The translations under genes and the position numbers were made by a program. Below the pieces are notes generated by a model. The model worked only from the letters and a program-made list of their open reading frames with translations, did no database searches and was not told the DNA's origin. Below, in pieces: positions 1 through 5,596 of a stretch of 7,293 nt of DNA. The DNA is from Victivallales bacterium (GTDB lineage: Bacteria > Verrucomicrobiota > Lentisphaeria > Oligosphaerales > Oligosphaeraceae): the NCBI GenBank assembly GCA_900771165.1, contig CAAGMX010000445.1:1-7293 (forward strand), written 5' to 3'. The first letter of the stretch is position 1. The number at the start of each line of letters is the position of its first letter.

Positions 1-58
1 AGAGGGTCTAGAGGGTCTAGAGGGTCTAGAGGGTCTAGAGGGTCTAGAGGGTCTAGAG
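1..58. repeat. 9-bp tandem repeat array (unit AGAGGGTCT)
   Basis: Six perfect copies of AGAGGGTCT followed by a 4-base partial copy. The array touches the first base of the window, so it probably continues beyond it. Each junction creates the palindrome TCTAGA. There are no spacers, so this is not a CRISPR. The last copy contains the TAG stop codon (minus strand, 53-55) of the neighbouring four-helix-bundle gene. The unit is exactly three codons long, so that frame has a stop in every copy. The function is unknown; slippage-driven variation in copy number is likely. Confidence 0.97.
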
Positions 59-706
59 TTCTGGCTTTTCCATTTCTTCCAATTTACGGCGGAGGCTTTG
101 GTTTTCTTTTCTGAGGTTTTCGTTTTCCCTTCGCAGTTCATTTCGTTCCTGTTCTATAGAATTCAAATAACCTTTTCTTGCGCGACTCATCCTTTCCCGG
201 ATACCCCCATTTTGGATAAATTCCTGCTCTTTGCGTTGGAGAAAGTTGCATAGCATTTTATCCTCGATTCGGCACAATGTTATGCCGATATTCGCGAGAA
301 TTTCATCATTCCCCTTGTTGAAAATTCCCTCATAATCTGCAAAATCATTGTGACTTCTGCAATAGGCAATCATCTTACTGTATTCCGGGTATCCCGCTTG
401 CCATAACATTCTTTCATGAGTGTTGAGATAATCCATAAAATCCTCCTTCAATTCCGCAAAACTTGCCCTAGCCACATTGAGCAGTTTGATTTCCATCTCC
501 TTCGATGTGATTCCATCCATGGATCCTTCCACAATATTTTGTTTTCCACTTCTCGCCGCCTGAACCATTTGATCTACTGTTCTATCCCCATATTTTTGAA
601 AAAAGCGTCCACAGAATAGTACCGTCATGCGGTAGATGACATCCGCCTTCCGATAGATAAAAAGATTTTTGATTTTCTCCTGATTCTGCAAGAAATCCTT
701 TTTCAT
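53..706 (-). CDS. Four-helix-bundle suffix-domain protein (23S rRNA IVS-protein/S23 superfamily)
   Basis: A 217-residue protein of the four-helix-bundle 'suffix' type, related to proteins encoded in 23S rRNA intervening sequences and to the Avd accessory proteins of diversity-generating retroelements. The biochemical role of the family is unknown. The recognisable core is residues 14-62, ending in the family-like stretch AARSGKQNIVEGS (50-62), followed by further amphipathic helices and the GGIRERM segment (167-173) typical of the suffix extension. The C-terminus (about 184-213) is a regular coiled coil with L191, L198, L205 and M212 seven residues apart and Asn at 195 and 202. I chose ATG 706 because MKKDFLQ followed by the helical core matches how the family begins. 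An ATG at 772 would add 22 residues of unrelated sequence. Neither start has a clear Shine-Dalgarno site. Base composition is much more AT-rich than all the other genes here, which suggests horizontal acquisition. It is transcribed away from rfbD and stops inside the tandem array. Confidence 0.85.
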   Translation of the reverse strand: MKKDFLQNQEKIKNLFIYRKADVIYRMTVLFCGRFFQKYGDRTVDQMVQAARSGKQNIVEGSMDGITSKEMEIKLLNVARASFAELKEDFMDYLNTHERMLWQAGYPEYSKMIAYCRSHNDFADYEGIFNKGNDEILANIGITLCRIEDKMLCNFLQRKEQEFIQNGGIRERMSRARKGYLNSIEQERNELRRENENLRKENQSLRRKLEEMEKPEL

Positions 707-861
707 TGGTAAATCCGTTGTATTTCCCGAGACAGATGTCCTTGAATCGACATACTCTTTGGGACATACCATGGCACCATTTCACACAACTGTGGAATAA
801 GGACAAGTTTTTCCGCCTTTTTCTCACTAACGGCTTTGCCACTCCATTGTACTGAACTCTT

Positions 862-1707
862 ATGCGCATCCTCATCACCGGCGGCAAGGGAATGCTTGGC
901 CGCACCCTCCAAACAGAGCTGGCCCACCACCAGCTCGTCATTGCCGACCTCCCGGAATGGGACATCACCTCCCCCGGAGAATTCTCCCGGAAACTGGCGG
1001 AGTCCGCCCCGGAGGCCGTCATCCACTGCGCCGCCATGACGGAGGTGGACCGCTGCGAAACGGAGCAGGATCTGGCCTACCGCGTCAATGCCCTGGGCAG
1101 CCTGAATGTGGCCGTGGCCTGCCATCGTCTGGGCATCCGGCTCCTGGCCATATCCACGGACTACGTCTTCGACGGCACCCTCCAGCGTCCCTACCACGAA
1201 TTCGATGCGGCGGGAAAGGCGGGCACCGTCTACGGCGCCTCTAAATATGCAGGAGAGGAGGCCATCCGCACCCACTGCCCCGACCATGTCCTCTGCCGCA
1301 TTTCCTGGCTCTACGGCCCGGGAGGCCCCAGCTTTGTCCACACCATGAGGAAGCTGGCGGATGGCAGCCGCCCCCTGCTGAAGGTGGTGGACGACCAGCG
1401 GGGCAATCCCACCTCCACCCTGGCGGTGGCCCGGCATCTGCGCCTTCTGCTGGAGCACCGGGAATTGGCGGGCACCTTCCATCTCACCTGCGAAGGCGAG
1501 GCCAGCTGGGCGGAATTCGCCCAGGAAATCTTCCGACTCACCGGAACCCCCCAGGCCATTGCCCCCTGCACCTCGGCGGAATATCCCCGCCCCGCCCGAC
1601 GCCCCCGCAACTCCTGCCTGGAAAAGCGGATGCTCCGGCTTTGCGGACTGCCACCCATGCCCCACTGGAAAGAGGCCCTGGCTGAATTCATCGCCCGGGA
1701 ATTCTGA
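862..1707 (+). CDS. rfbD: dTDP-4-dehydrorhamnose reductase
   Basis: Cytoplasmic NADPH-dependent reductase (RmlD/RfbD) that converts dTDP-4-dehydro-L-rhamnose to dTDP-L-rhamnose, the last step in making the rhamnose donor for LPS O-antigen and other glycans. The 281-residue length is normal. An extended-SDR fold is visible: dinucleotide-binding motif GGKGMLG (7-13), HCAAMTEVD near residue 55, STDYVFDG (98-105) carrying catalytic Thr99, and YGASKYAGE (124-132) with the Tyr124/Lys128 pair. RPRNS (247-251) and a final W-x-EAL helix are characteristic of RmlD. ATG 862 places the Rossmann strand directly at the N-terminus; the region upstream is AT-rich and has no Shine-Dalgarno site. The other dTDP-rhamnose genes (rfbA, rfbB, rfbC) are not in the window. 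It is separated from the next gene by 414 bp, so it is probably a separate transcription unit. Confidence 0.94.
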   Translation: MRILITGGKGMLGRTLQTELAHHQLVIADLPEWDITSPGEFSRKLAESAPEAVIHCAAMTEVDRCETEQDLAYRVNALGSLNVAVACHRLGIRLLAISTDYVFDGTLQRPYHEFDAAGKAGTVYGASKYAGEEAIRTHCPDHVLCRISWLYGPGGPSFVHTMRKLADGSRPLLKVVDDQRGNPTSTLAVARHLRLLLEHRELAGTFHLTCEGEASWAEFAQEIFRLTGTPQAIAPCTSAEYPRPARRPRNSCLEKRMLRLCGLPPMPHWKEALAEFIAREF

Positions 1708-1743
1708 ACGCCCATACCACGATTCCCACGGGATACACTCTTG

Positions 1744-1773
1744 CCCCCGGGAGCGGAGCGCCCCCCCCGGGGG
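1744..1773. repeat. Inverted repeat, 8-bp GC stem
   Basis: CCCCCGGG (1744-1751) is the exact reverse complement of CCCGGGGG (1766-1773), with a 14-base loop. The right arm overlaps a second perfect palindrome, CCCCCCGGGGGG (1763-1774), so alternative foldings are possible. The repeat lies 36 bp after the rfbD stop and could slow or end transcription. No T-run follows it on either strand, so I do not call it a terminator. Confidence 0.6.
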
Positions 1774-1812
1774 GTGAAGGATGTAGCCCGGGAAACCCGT
1801 GGCGGAACATAT

Positions 1813-1865
1813 TCCCCCGCTTGCGGGGGACACGAGGGGCATCCTCATGAACCCCGCTTGCCGGG
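1813..1865. repeat. Tight palindrome plus partial second copy (REP-like)
   Basis: TCCCCCGC (1813-1820) and GCGGGGGA (1823-1830) form a perfect 8-bp inverted repeat around TT. The core CCCCGCTTGCGGGG (1815-1828) recurs as CCCCGCTTGCCGGG at 1852-1865, 37 bp later, with one mismatched stem position. Read on the minus strand, the second copy sits in the context CGTCATCCCGGCAAGCGGG. This resembles the GTCAT-CCCG...CGGG style of dispersed extragenic palindromes known in many bacteria. That it is a repeat family in this genome is an inference. Confidence 0.55.
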
Positions 1866-1945
1866 ATGACGGGATGGGGGCGAAGAGTACCTCTTACCCC
1901 GCGCATTTTTCTCGCGCATACGTCGCCCAGACAACTTTCCCCGCC

Positions 1946-1974
1946 CCCGTTCCCCGGGACAACCACGGAACGGG
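1946..1974. repeat. Inverted repeat, 8-bp stem, 13-base loop
   Basis: CCCGTTCC (1946-1953) pairs exactly with GGAACGGG (1967-1974). Unlike the other stems in this gap it contains AT pairs and is not a simple C/G run, so it is less likely to be a compositional accident. It could be an operator-like dyad or an RNA hairpin. Nothing nearby decides which. Confidence 0.55.
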
Positions 1975-2083
1975 AAACATGGAGAGCCCTTGGCGCTACT
2001 CTCCTCCCCCGGTGTTCTGATTCCCGATTCCCTCAATTTCCCACAATTGCGGGACGGCTCCCGGGCGTTTTCCACCTTATAGT

Positions 2084-2121
2084 ACCCGCCACCCCTTCCT
2101 CTTTTCCCCTCTTTCCTCTTC
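2084..2121 (+). promoter_or_regulatory. C/T-rich tract directly before the kinase start
   Basis: Only 3 of these 38 bases are purines, and the tract runs right up to the ATG at 2122. No Shine-Dalgarno-like GGAG or AGGA is present. Similar C/T runs precede murG and metX. In the mRNA this would be an unstructured CU-rich leader, the kind of sequence ribosomal protein S1 can bind. The sequence composition is observed; the role in start selection is inferred. Confidence 0.45.
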
Positions 2122-3264
2122 ATGCCCACCACCCAAGCTTCCTCTCCCCAGGAACTGGCCAGAAAACTCCAGTCCATTGGTGCCGCCTTCCATCTGCCGG
2201 GACTTTTCTTTTCCCACGAAGAGGTCCGGGCGGGCAACGTGAACCACACCTACAAAGTGAACTACATCATGGACGACGGGCAGGGCATGGCCCGCATCAA
2301 GTCCTATGTGGTCCAGCGCCTCAACTCCTTTGCCTTCCGCAATCCTGTCCAGCTGATGGAGAACATTGACAAGGTCACGGAGCACATCCGTCGGAAGCGT
2401 CCCGGGGCCATGAATCTCCACTACCACCACACGGACATCACCGGGGAAAGGAAGACCTATCTCCTGGACGGGAAGGAATTGTGGCGTGTCATCAACTACG
2501 TGCCCTCCATCACCTGCGACACCTGCGAGGATCTCCGCATTGTGCGGAATGCCGGGGTCGCCTTCGGCGACTTCCAGAAGTCCCTGGAGGACTTTCAGGC
2601 CACCGATCTCTTCGAGACCATCCCGGATTTCCACAACACCCGGATGCGCTATCAGCAGCTGCGGGAGGCCATCCAGGCCAATCCCTGCGGACGCCGGGAT
2701 TCGGTGCAGCCGGAAGTGGACTATCTTCTCTCCGTGGAGACGGAGGCCTGCCACCTCACGGACCTGGCGAAGGCGGGCAGCCTCCCCCTCCGGGTCACCC
2801 ACAACGATACCAAAATCAACAACGTCCTCTTCGACCCGGAGACCCACGAGGCCCTGGTGGTCATCGATCTGGACACGGTGATGCCGGGCCTGGTGGGCCA
2901 TGACTTCGGGGATGCCATCCGCTTCGCCGCCAACTTCACCCAGGAAGACAGCCGGGAATTGGACAAGACCGGACTGGATCTGAATACCTACTGGGCCTTC
3001 GCCGACGGCTTCCTCTCCCAGACCGCCCCGGGCCTCACCGACACGGAACTGGCCACCCTGGGAGAATCCCCCTTCTGCCTGGCCTGCGAGCTGGCCTGCC
3101 GTTTCCTGACGGACTATCTCCTGGGCGACCCCTACTTCAAGATCCGGTATCCGGAGCACAATCTGGTGCGGGCACGTTGCCAGACCGCCCTTTCCAAGGA
3201 CATGCGCACCAAGGGGGACGCCATGCAGGCCATTGTGGAAGGCTGCGCCAAAAAATACCGCTGA
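2122..3264 (+). CDS. N-acetylhexosamine 1-kinase-like sugar kinase (APH/choline kinase fold)
   Basis: A 380-residue cytoplasmic kinase of the aminoglycoside phosphotransferase superfamily that closely resembles bifidobacterial NahK, which phosphorylates GlcNAc or GalNAc at C1 using ATP. Visible motifs are an N-lobe nucleotide loop around RAGNVNHTYKV (36-46), AFGDFQ (147-152), the catalytic loop LRVTHNDTKINN (223-234) with Asp229 as probable base, and the metal-binding segment VIDLDTVMPG (247-256). The late segment YPEHNLVRAR also matches NahK. ATG 2122 gives an N-terminus of about 30 residues before the nucleotide loop; the leader is a C/T tract with no Shine-Dalgarno site. The product sugar-1-phosphate could be turned into UDP-GlcNAc, the substrate of MurG encoded 82 bp downstream. 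Exact sugar specificity cannot be read from the sequence; a kinase for another hexose, or part of lacto-N-biose salvage, is possible. Confidence 0.85.
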   Translation: MPTTQASSPQELARKLQSIGAAFHLPGLFFSHEEVRAGNVNHTYKVNYIMDDGQGMARIKSYVVQRLNSFAFRNPVQLMENIDKVTEHIRRKRPGAMNLHYHHTDITGERKTYLLDGKELWRVINYVPSITCDTCEDLRIVRNAGVAFGDFQKSLEDFQATDLFETIPDFHNTRMRYQQLREAIQANPCGRRDSVQPEVDYLLSVETEACHLTDLAKAGSLPLRVTHNDTKINNVLFDPETHEALVVIDLDTVMPGLVGHDFGDAIRFAANFTQEDSRELDKTGLDLNTYWAFADGFLSQTAPGLTDTELATLGESPFCLACELACRFLTDYLLGDPYFKIRYPEHNLVRARCQTALSKDMRTKGDAMQAIVEGCAKKYR

Positions 3265-3300
3265 TCTTCCGCCTTCCGGCTTCTCCCGGCCTCGGGGACT

Positions 3301-3346
3301 CCTACCCCTCCCCGGCGCCAGCCCCACCCTATTCTCTCCTCCCCTT
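3301..3346 (+). promoter_or_regulatory. C/T-rich leader of murG
   Basis: About 8 of 46 bases are purines, and the last 20 before the ATG at 3347 are nearly all C or T. No Shine-Dalgarno motif is seen. This is the same kind of leader as before the kinase and metX genes. Functional meaning is inferred only. Confidence 0.4.
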
Positions 3347-4480
3347 ATGCCACACCTTATCATCTGCAGCGGCGGTACCGGCGGCCACTTCTATCCCGCC
3401 CTGGCCCTGGCCCGGGAATATTCCCTCCGGGGCGGCAAAGTCACCCTTCTTCTCTCCGGCCAGCAAGTGGAGGCCCAGCGGGAAACGGTGGCCCGCCACG
3501 GCCTGGAATGCCGGGAGATTCCCAGCGTGCGGGCGCCCCGCTCCCTGGGCCAGCTCCTCCTCTTCCCCTTCCGCTTCCTTGCCTGCGTCCGGAAAATCCG
3601 GCGCCTCTTCCGGGAATTGCAGGGGGACGCCCTCCTGAGCATGGGATCCTTCACCGCCGTGGCCCCCTGCTTCTGCTGGCCCCGCCGATCCCGCAGCCTC
3701 TTCCTCCATGAGGGAAATACCTTCATGGGACAGACCAACCGACTCTTCGCCAAAAAGGCCTCCCTGATTCTCCTTACCCTCCCCCTGGCCAATCCCCGCC
3801 AGTGCAAGGGAACCCCCGCCCAAATCGTGGGAATGCCCCTCCGGGACACCCTCCTGGAGGCCGCCAAAACCCCACCCTCCCCCCAGGAACGGGAGGCCCT
3901 CCTCCAGGACTTCGGACTCCTCCCCGGACGCAAAACCCTCCTGGTCTTCGGCGGCAGCCAGGGCGCACAGGCCATTACCCGACTCCTCCTTCACACCCTC
4001 CCCCTTCTCGCTCCCCTGGCCTCCCGGATCCAGCTGATCTGCCTCACCGGAAGCGACGACAACACCGCCCTGGAGGAGGCCTGCCAGGCCGCCGGCATCC
4101 CCGCCCATATCCGGAAGGCGGACCACCAGATCCAGCGCTGCTATCAGGCGGCGGACGCCGTCCTTTGCCGGGCCGGCGCCTCCAGCCTCTGCGAGCTGGC
4201 CCTCTTCCGCAAAACCGCATTCCTCATCCCCCTGCCCTCCGCCAAGGACAACCACCAGTATTGGAACGCCAGGACCCTGGCAGACCACCAGGCGGCCCTT
4301 CTGCTCCCCCAGAAGGACACCACGCCGGAAAAACTCCAGGAGGTCCTTCAGCAGTGGCTGCAGGAGCCGGAGGCCTTCCAGGAGTTCGCCCGGAGGATTG
4401 GGGACTTCGCCCAGCCCCAGGCCACCGCCAAGGCCATTGACGCCCTGGAAAAGGCCATGGCGGCGCTTCCTCAAGCCTGA
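3347..4480 (+). CDS. murG: UDP-GlcNAc:lipid I N-acetylglucosaminyltransferase MurG
   Basis: Membrane-associated GT-B glycosyltransferase that adds GlcNAc from UDP-GlcNAc to lipid I on the inner face of the cytoplasmic membrane, giving lipid II for peptidoglycan. It has 377 residues, slightly longer than the usual 350-360. N-terminal glycine loop GGTGGHFYPALALA begins at residue 9 with His14; HEGNTFMGQTNRL (from 121) matches the family's HE-x-N-x-x-x-G-x-x-N segment; GGSQGA (202-207) is the second glycine loop; RAGASSLCEL (275-284), including Glu283, and DNHQYWNA (301-308) form the UDP-GlcNAc site. ATG 3347 places the first strand and glycine loop exactly where expected. A TTG-initiated extension to 3233 would overlap the kinase gene and add non-homologous residues. 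It lies outside the classical mur/fts cluster, followed by xerC after 22 bp. Confidence 0.96.
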   Translation: MPHLIICSGGTGGHFYPALALAREYSLRGGKVTLLLSGQQVEAQRETVARHGLECREIPSVRAPRSLGQLLLFPFRFLACVRKIRRLFRELQGDALLSMGSFTAVAPCFCWPRRSRSLFLHEGNTFMGQTNRLFAKKASLILLTLPLANPRQCKGTPAQIVGMPLRDTLLEAAKTPPSPQEREALLQDFGLLPGRKTLLVFGGSQGAQAITRLLLHTLPLLAPLASRIQLICLTGSDDNTALEEACQAAGIPAHIRKADHQIQRCYQAADAVLCRAGASSLCELALFRKTAFLIPLPSAKDNHQYWNARTLADHQAALLLPQKDTTPEKLQEVLQQWLQEPEAFQEFARRIGDFAQPQATAKAIDALEKAMAALPQA

Positions 4481-4502
4481 CCGTCCCGTCGTTGCGTCTC
4501 CC

Positions 4503-5501
4503 ATGGCCCGCTTCGCTCCCGCCGCCATTGATCTCTCCTCCGAGCGGTCCCTCCTGGCCCAGGATCCGGCCATGGAGGCCTTCCTCACCTATCTGCGGGG
4601 GGAACGCCAGGCCTCTCCCCGCACCATCCAGGGATATTTTCAGGATGTGGCCCAGTTCCTCCAGGCCACCCCGTCCTTGAAGGCGGGGGCCCCGCCCTGT
4701 CCCTGGGGCAAAGTCACCCCGGAAATGGCCCGGCACTTTGTGGCGGGACTCTCCGCCGGAGGAGAAAAACCCACCTCCGTCAACCGGAAACTCTCCAGCC
4801 TCCGGGCATTCTTCCGCTTCCTTCTGGGGGAGGAATACATTGCCGCCGACCCCTTCCACCTCCTCCGGGGCCTGAAGAGGCCCTCCCTCCTCCCGGTGAC
4901 CCTGACCGTGGAGCAGGTGAAACTCCTCCTGGAAACCCCGGAACGCTATTGGCGGCAGCAGACCGAATCCCCTCTCCACGGAGACCCGGAATTCCTGGGC
5001 CTGCGGGACCGCGCCATTCTGGAGGTGATCTACTCCGGCGGCCTCCGCATCTCCGAGGCCACGGACCTCAATCGGGAGGAGGTGGACTTTTCCCAGTCCC
5101 TGTTTCTCGTCCATGGGAAGGGGCAGAAGGAGCGTCTCTGTATGATGGGGACCCTGGCCGCCCAGGCCCTGAAGCAATATCTGGGGAAACGCCAGGAAAT
5201 GGGCCTGGGGGATCCGGACGCCCCCGGCCCCCTCTTCGTCAACTACCGGGGAGAACGCCTGACTCCCCGCTCCGTGCAACGCCCCTTTGAAAAGTATGTG
5301 GCCTTTGCCGGACTCCCGGCGGAAGTCACCCCCCACAAACTCCGCCACTCCTTCGCCACCCATCTCCTGGCGGCGGGAGCCGACCTCCGCACCGTCCAGG
5401 AACTCCTGGGACACGCCAGCCTGGCCACTACCCAGATCTACACCCACCTGGAAATCTCCCGGCTGGTGGAGGTCTACGACCGGGCCCATCCCCGACTGTG
5501 A
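4503..5501 (+). CDS. xerC: Tyrosine recombinase XerC (XerC/XerD family)
   Basis: Site-specific recombinase that, with its partner, resolves chromosome dimers at dif in the terminus at cell division. The protein has 332 residues, against about 300 usually; the excess is an N-terminal lead of about 20 residues and a longer loop near residues 144-160. The N-terminal SAM-like core-binding domain begins around EAFLTYLRGERQASPRTIQGY. The C-terminal catalytic domain has the full active-site set: Arg182 in GGLRISE, Lys206 in HGKGQKER, His278 and Arg281 in HKLRHS, His304 in LGHAS and nucleophile Tyr313 in QIYTH. It is therefore expected to be active. ATG 4503 lies 22 bp after the murG stop. A TTG-initiated frame from 4398 inside murG would add a Pro/Arg-rich, non-homologous leader. 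Co-transcription with murG is likely. Whether it is functionally XerC or XerD cannot be settled from this window. Confidence 0.9.
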   Translation: MARFAPAAIDLSSERSLLAQDPAMEAFLTYLRGERQASPRTIQGYFQDVAQFLQATPSLKAGAPPCPWGKVTPEMARHFVAGLSAGGEKPTSVNRKLSSLRAFFRFLLGEEYIAADPFHLLRGLKRPSLLPVTLTVEQVKLLLETPERYWRQQTESPLHGDPEFLGLRDRAILEVIYSGGLRISEATDLNREEVDFSQSLFLVHGKGQKERLCMMGTLAAQALKQYLGKRQEMGLGDPDAPGPLFVNYRGERLTPRSVQRPFEKYVAFAGLPAEVTPHKLRHSFATHLLAAGADLRTVQELLGHASLATTQIYTHLEISRLVEVYDRAHPRL

Positions 5502-5534
5502 GGAAGGCGGATTTCCCGGCCCGACGCGAGGCGG

Positions 5535-5590
5535 GGGGGAGGGGGGAGGATTACAGTACGCCCCATTCCCCAATTCCTCCCCTTTCCCCT
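5535..5590 (+). promoter_or_regulatory. Long G-rich/CU-rich stem-loop before metX
   Basis: Bases 5535-5550 can pair with 5575-5590 over 16 continuous positions, 13 Watson-Crick and 3 G·U. The innermost 8 bp (GGGGAGGA, 5543-5550, with TCCTCCCC, 5575-5582) are perfect. The loop is 24 bases. The right arm is part of the C/T tract that ends at the metX ATG (5597), so folding would bury it. No T-run follows, so it is not a standard terminator. It does not look like a SAM riboswitch. Pairing is seen in the sequence; regulation of metX is inferred. The G-rich arm might alternatively form a G-quadruplex. Confidence 0.5.
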
Positions 5591-5596
5591 ATTCCC

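Larger units (their letters stand above)
1708..2121. other. 414-bp non-coding gap rich in inverted repeats
   Basis: No open frame here resembles a protein. Frames crossing the region are low-complexity readings of GC-rich DNA. The stretch instead holds at least four inverted repeats in series: 1744-1773, 1813-1830, 1946-1974 and a weaker GGAGAG/CTCTCC pair (1981-1986 with 1999-2004). It also holds two near-copies of the core CCCCGCTTGC(C)GGG at 1815 and 1852, and ends in a C/T tract before the kinase start. None of the stems is followed by a T-run, so a classical intrinsic terminator is not evident. Possible identities are a REP-like or other dispersed intergenic repeat, a decayed small element, or a structured RNA. 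Confidence 0.6.

Noticed and set aside
1..58. CRISPR array
   Set aside because: The 9-bp units are directly adjacent with no spacers and no cas genes are present.
53..772. Diversity-generating retroelement or rRNA intervening sequence around the four-helix gene
   Set aside because: The protein is distantly related to Avd and IVS proteins, but there is no reverse transcriptase, no template/variable repeat pair and no rRNA sequence in the window.
707..772. Longer form of the four-helix protein starting at ATG 772
   Set aside because: It adds 22 residues that do not look like the family N-terminus, and there is no ribosome-binding site. It cannot be fully excluded, so the alternative is recorded.
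1744..1830. Intrinsic terminator after rfbD
   Set aside because: Strong GC stems are present but none is followed by a T-run on the plus strand.
2078..2083. Promoter -10 box (TATAGT) for the kinase gene
   Set aside because: The hexamer is good and stands out in GC-rich DNA, but no acceptable -35 box lies 16-18 bp upstream, so it is only a weak candidate.
703..5573. Long minus-strand open frames opposite rfbD, the kinase, murG and xerC (up to about 450 codons)
   Set aside because: They lie antisense to genes with clear family motifs, are rich in Gly/Ala/Arg low-complexity sequence, and show no recognisable motifs. They follow from the strong GC bias of third codon positions on the plus strand.
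5498..5596. metX starting at GTG 5498 overlapping the xerC stop
   Set aside because: The 33 extra residues are Pro/Arg/Gly-rich translation of the G-rich and C-rich hairpin arms and match nothing in MetX; the ATG at 5597 is more plausible.
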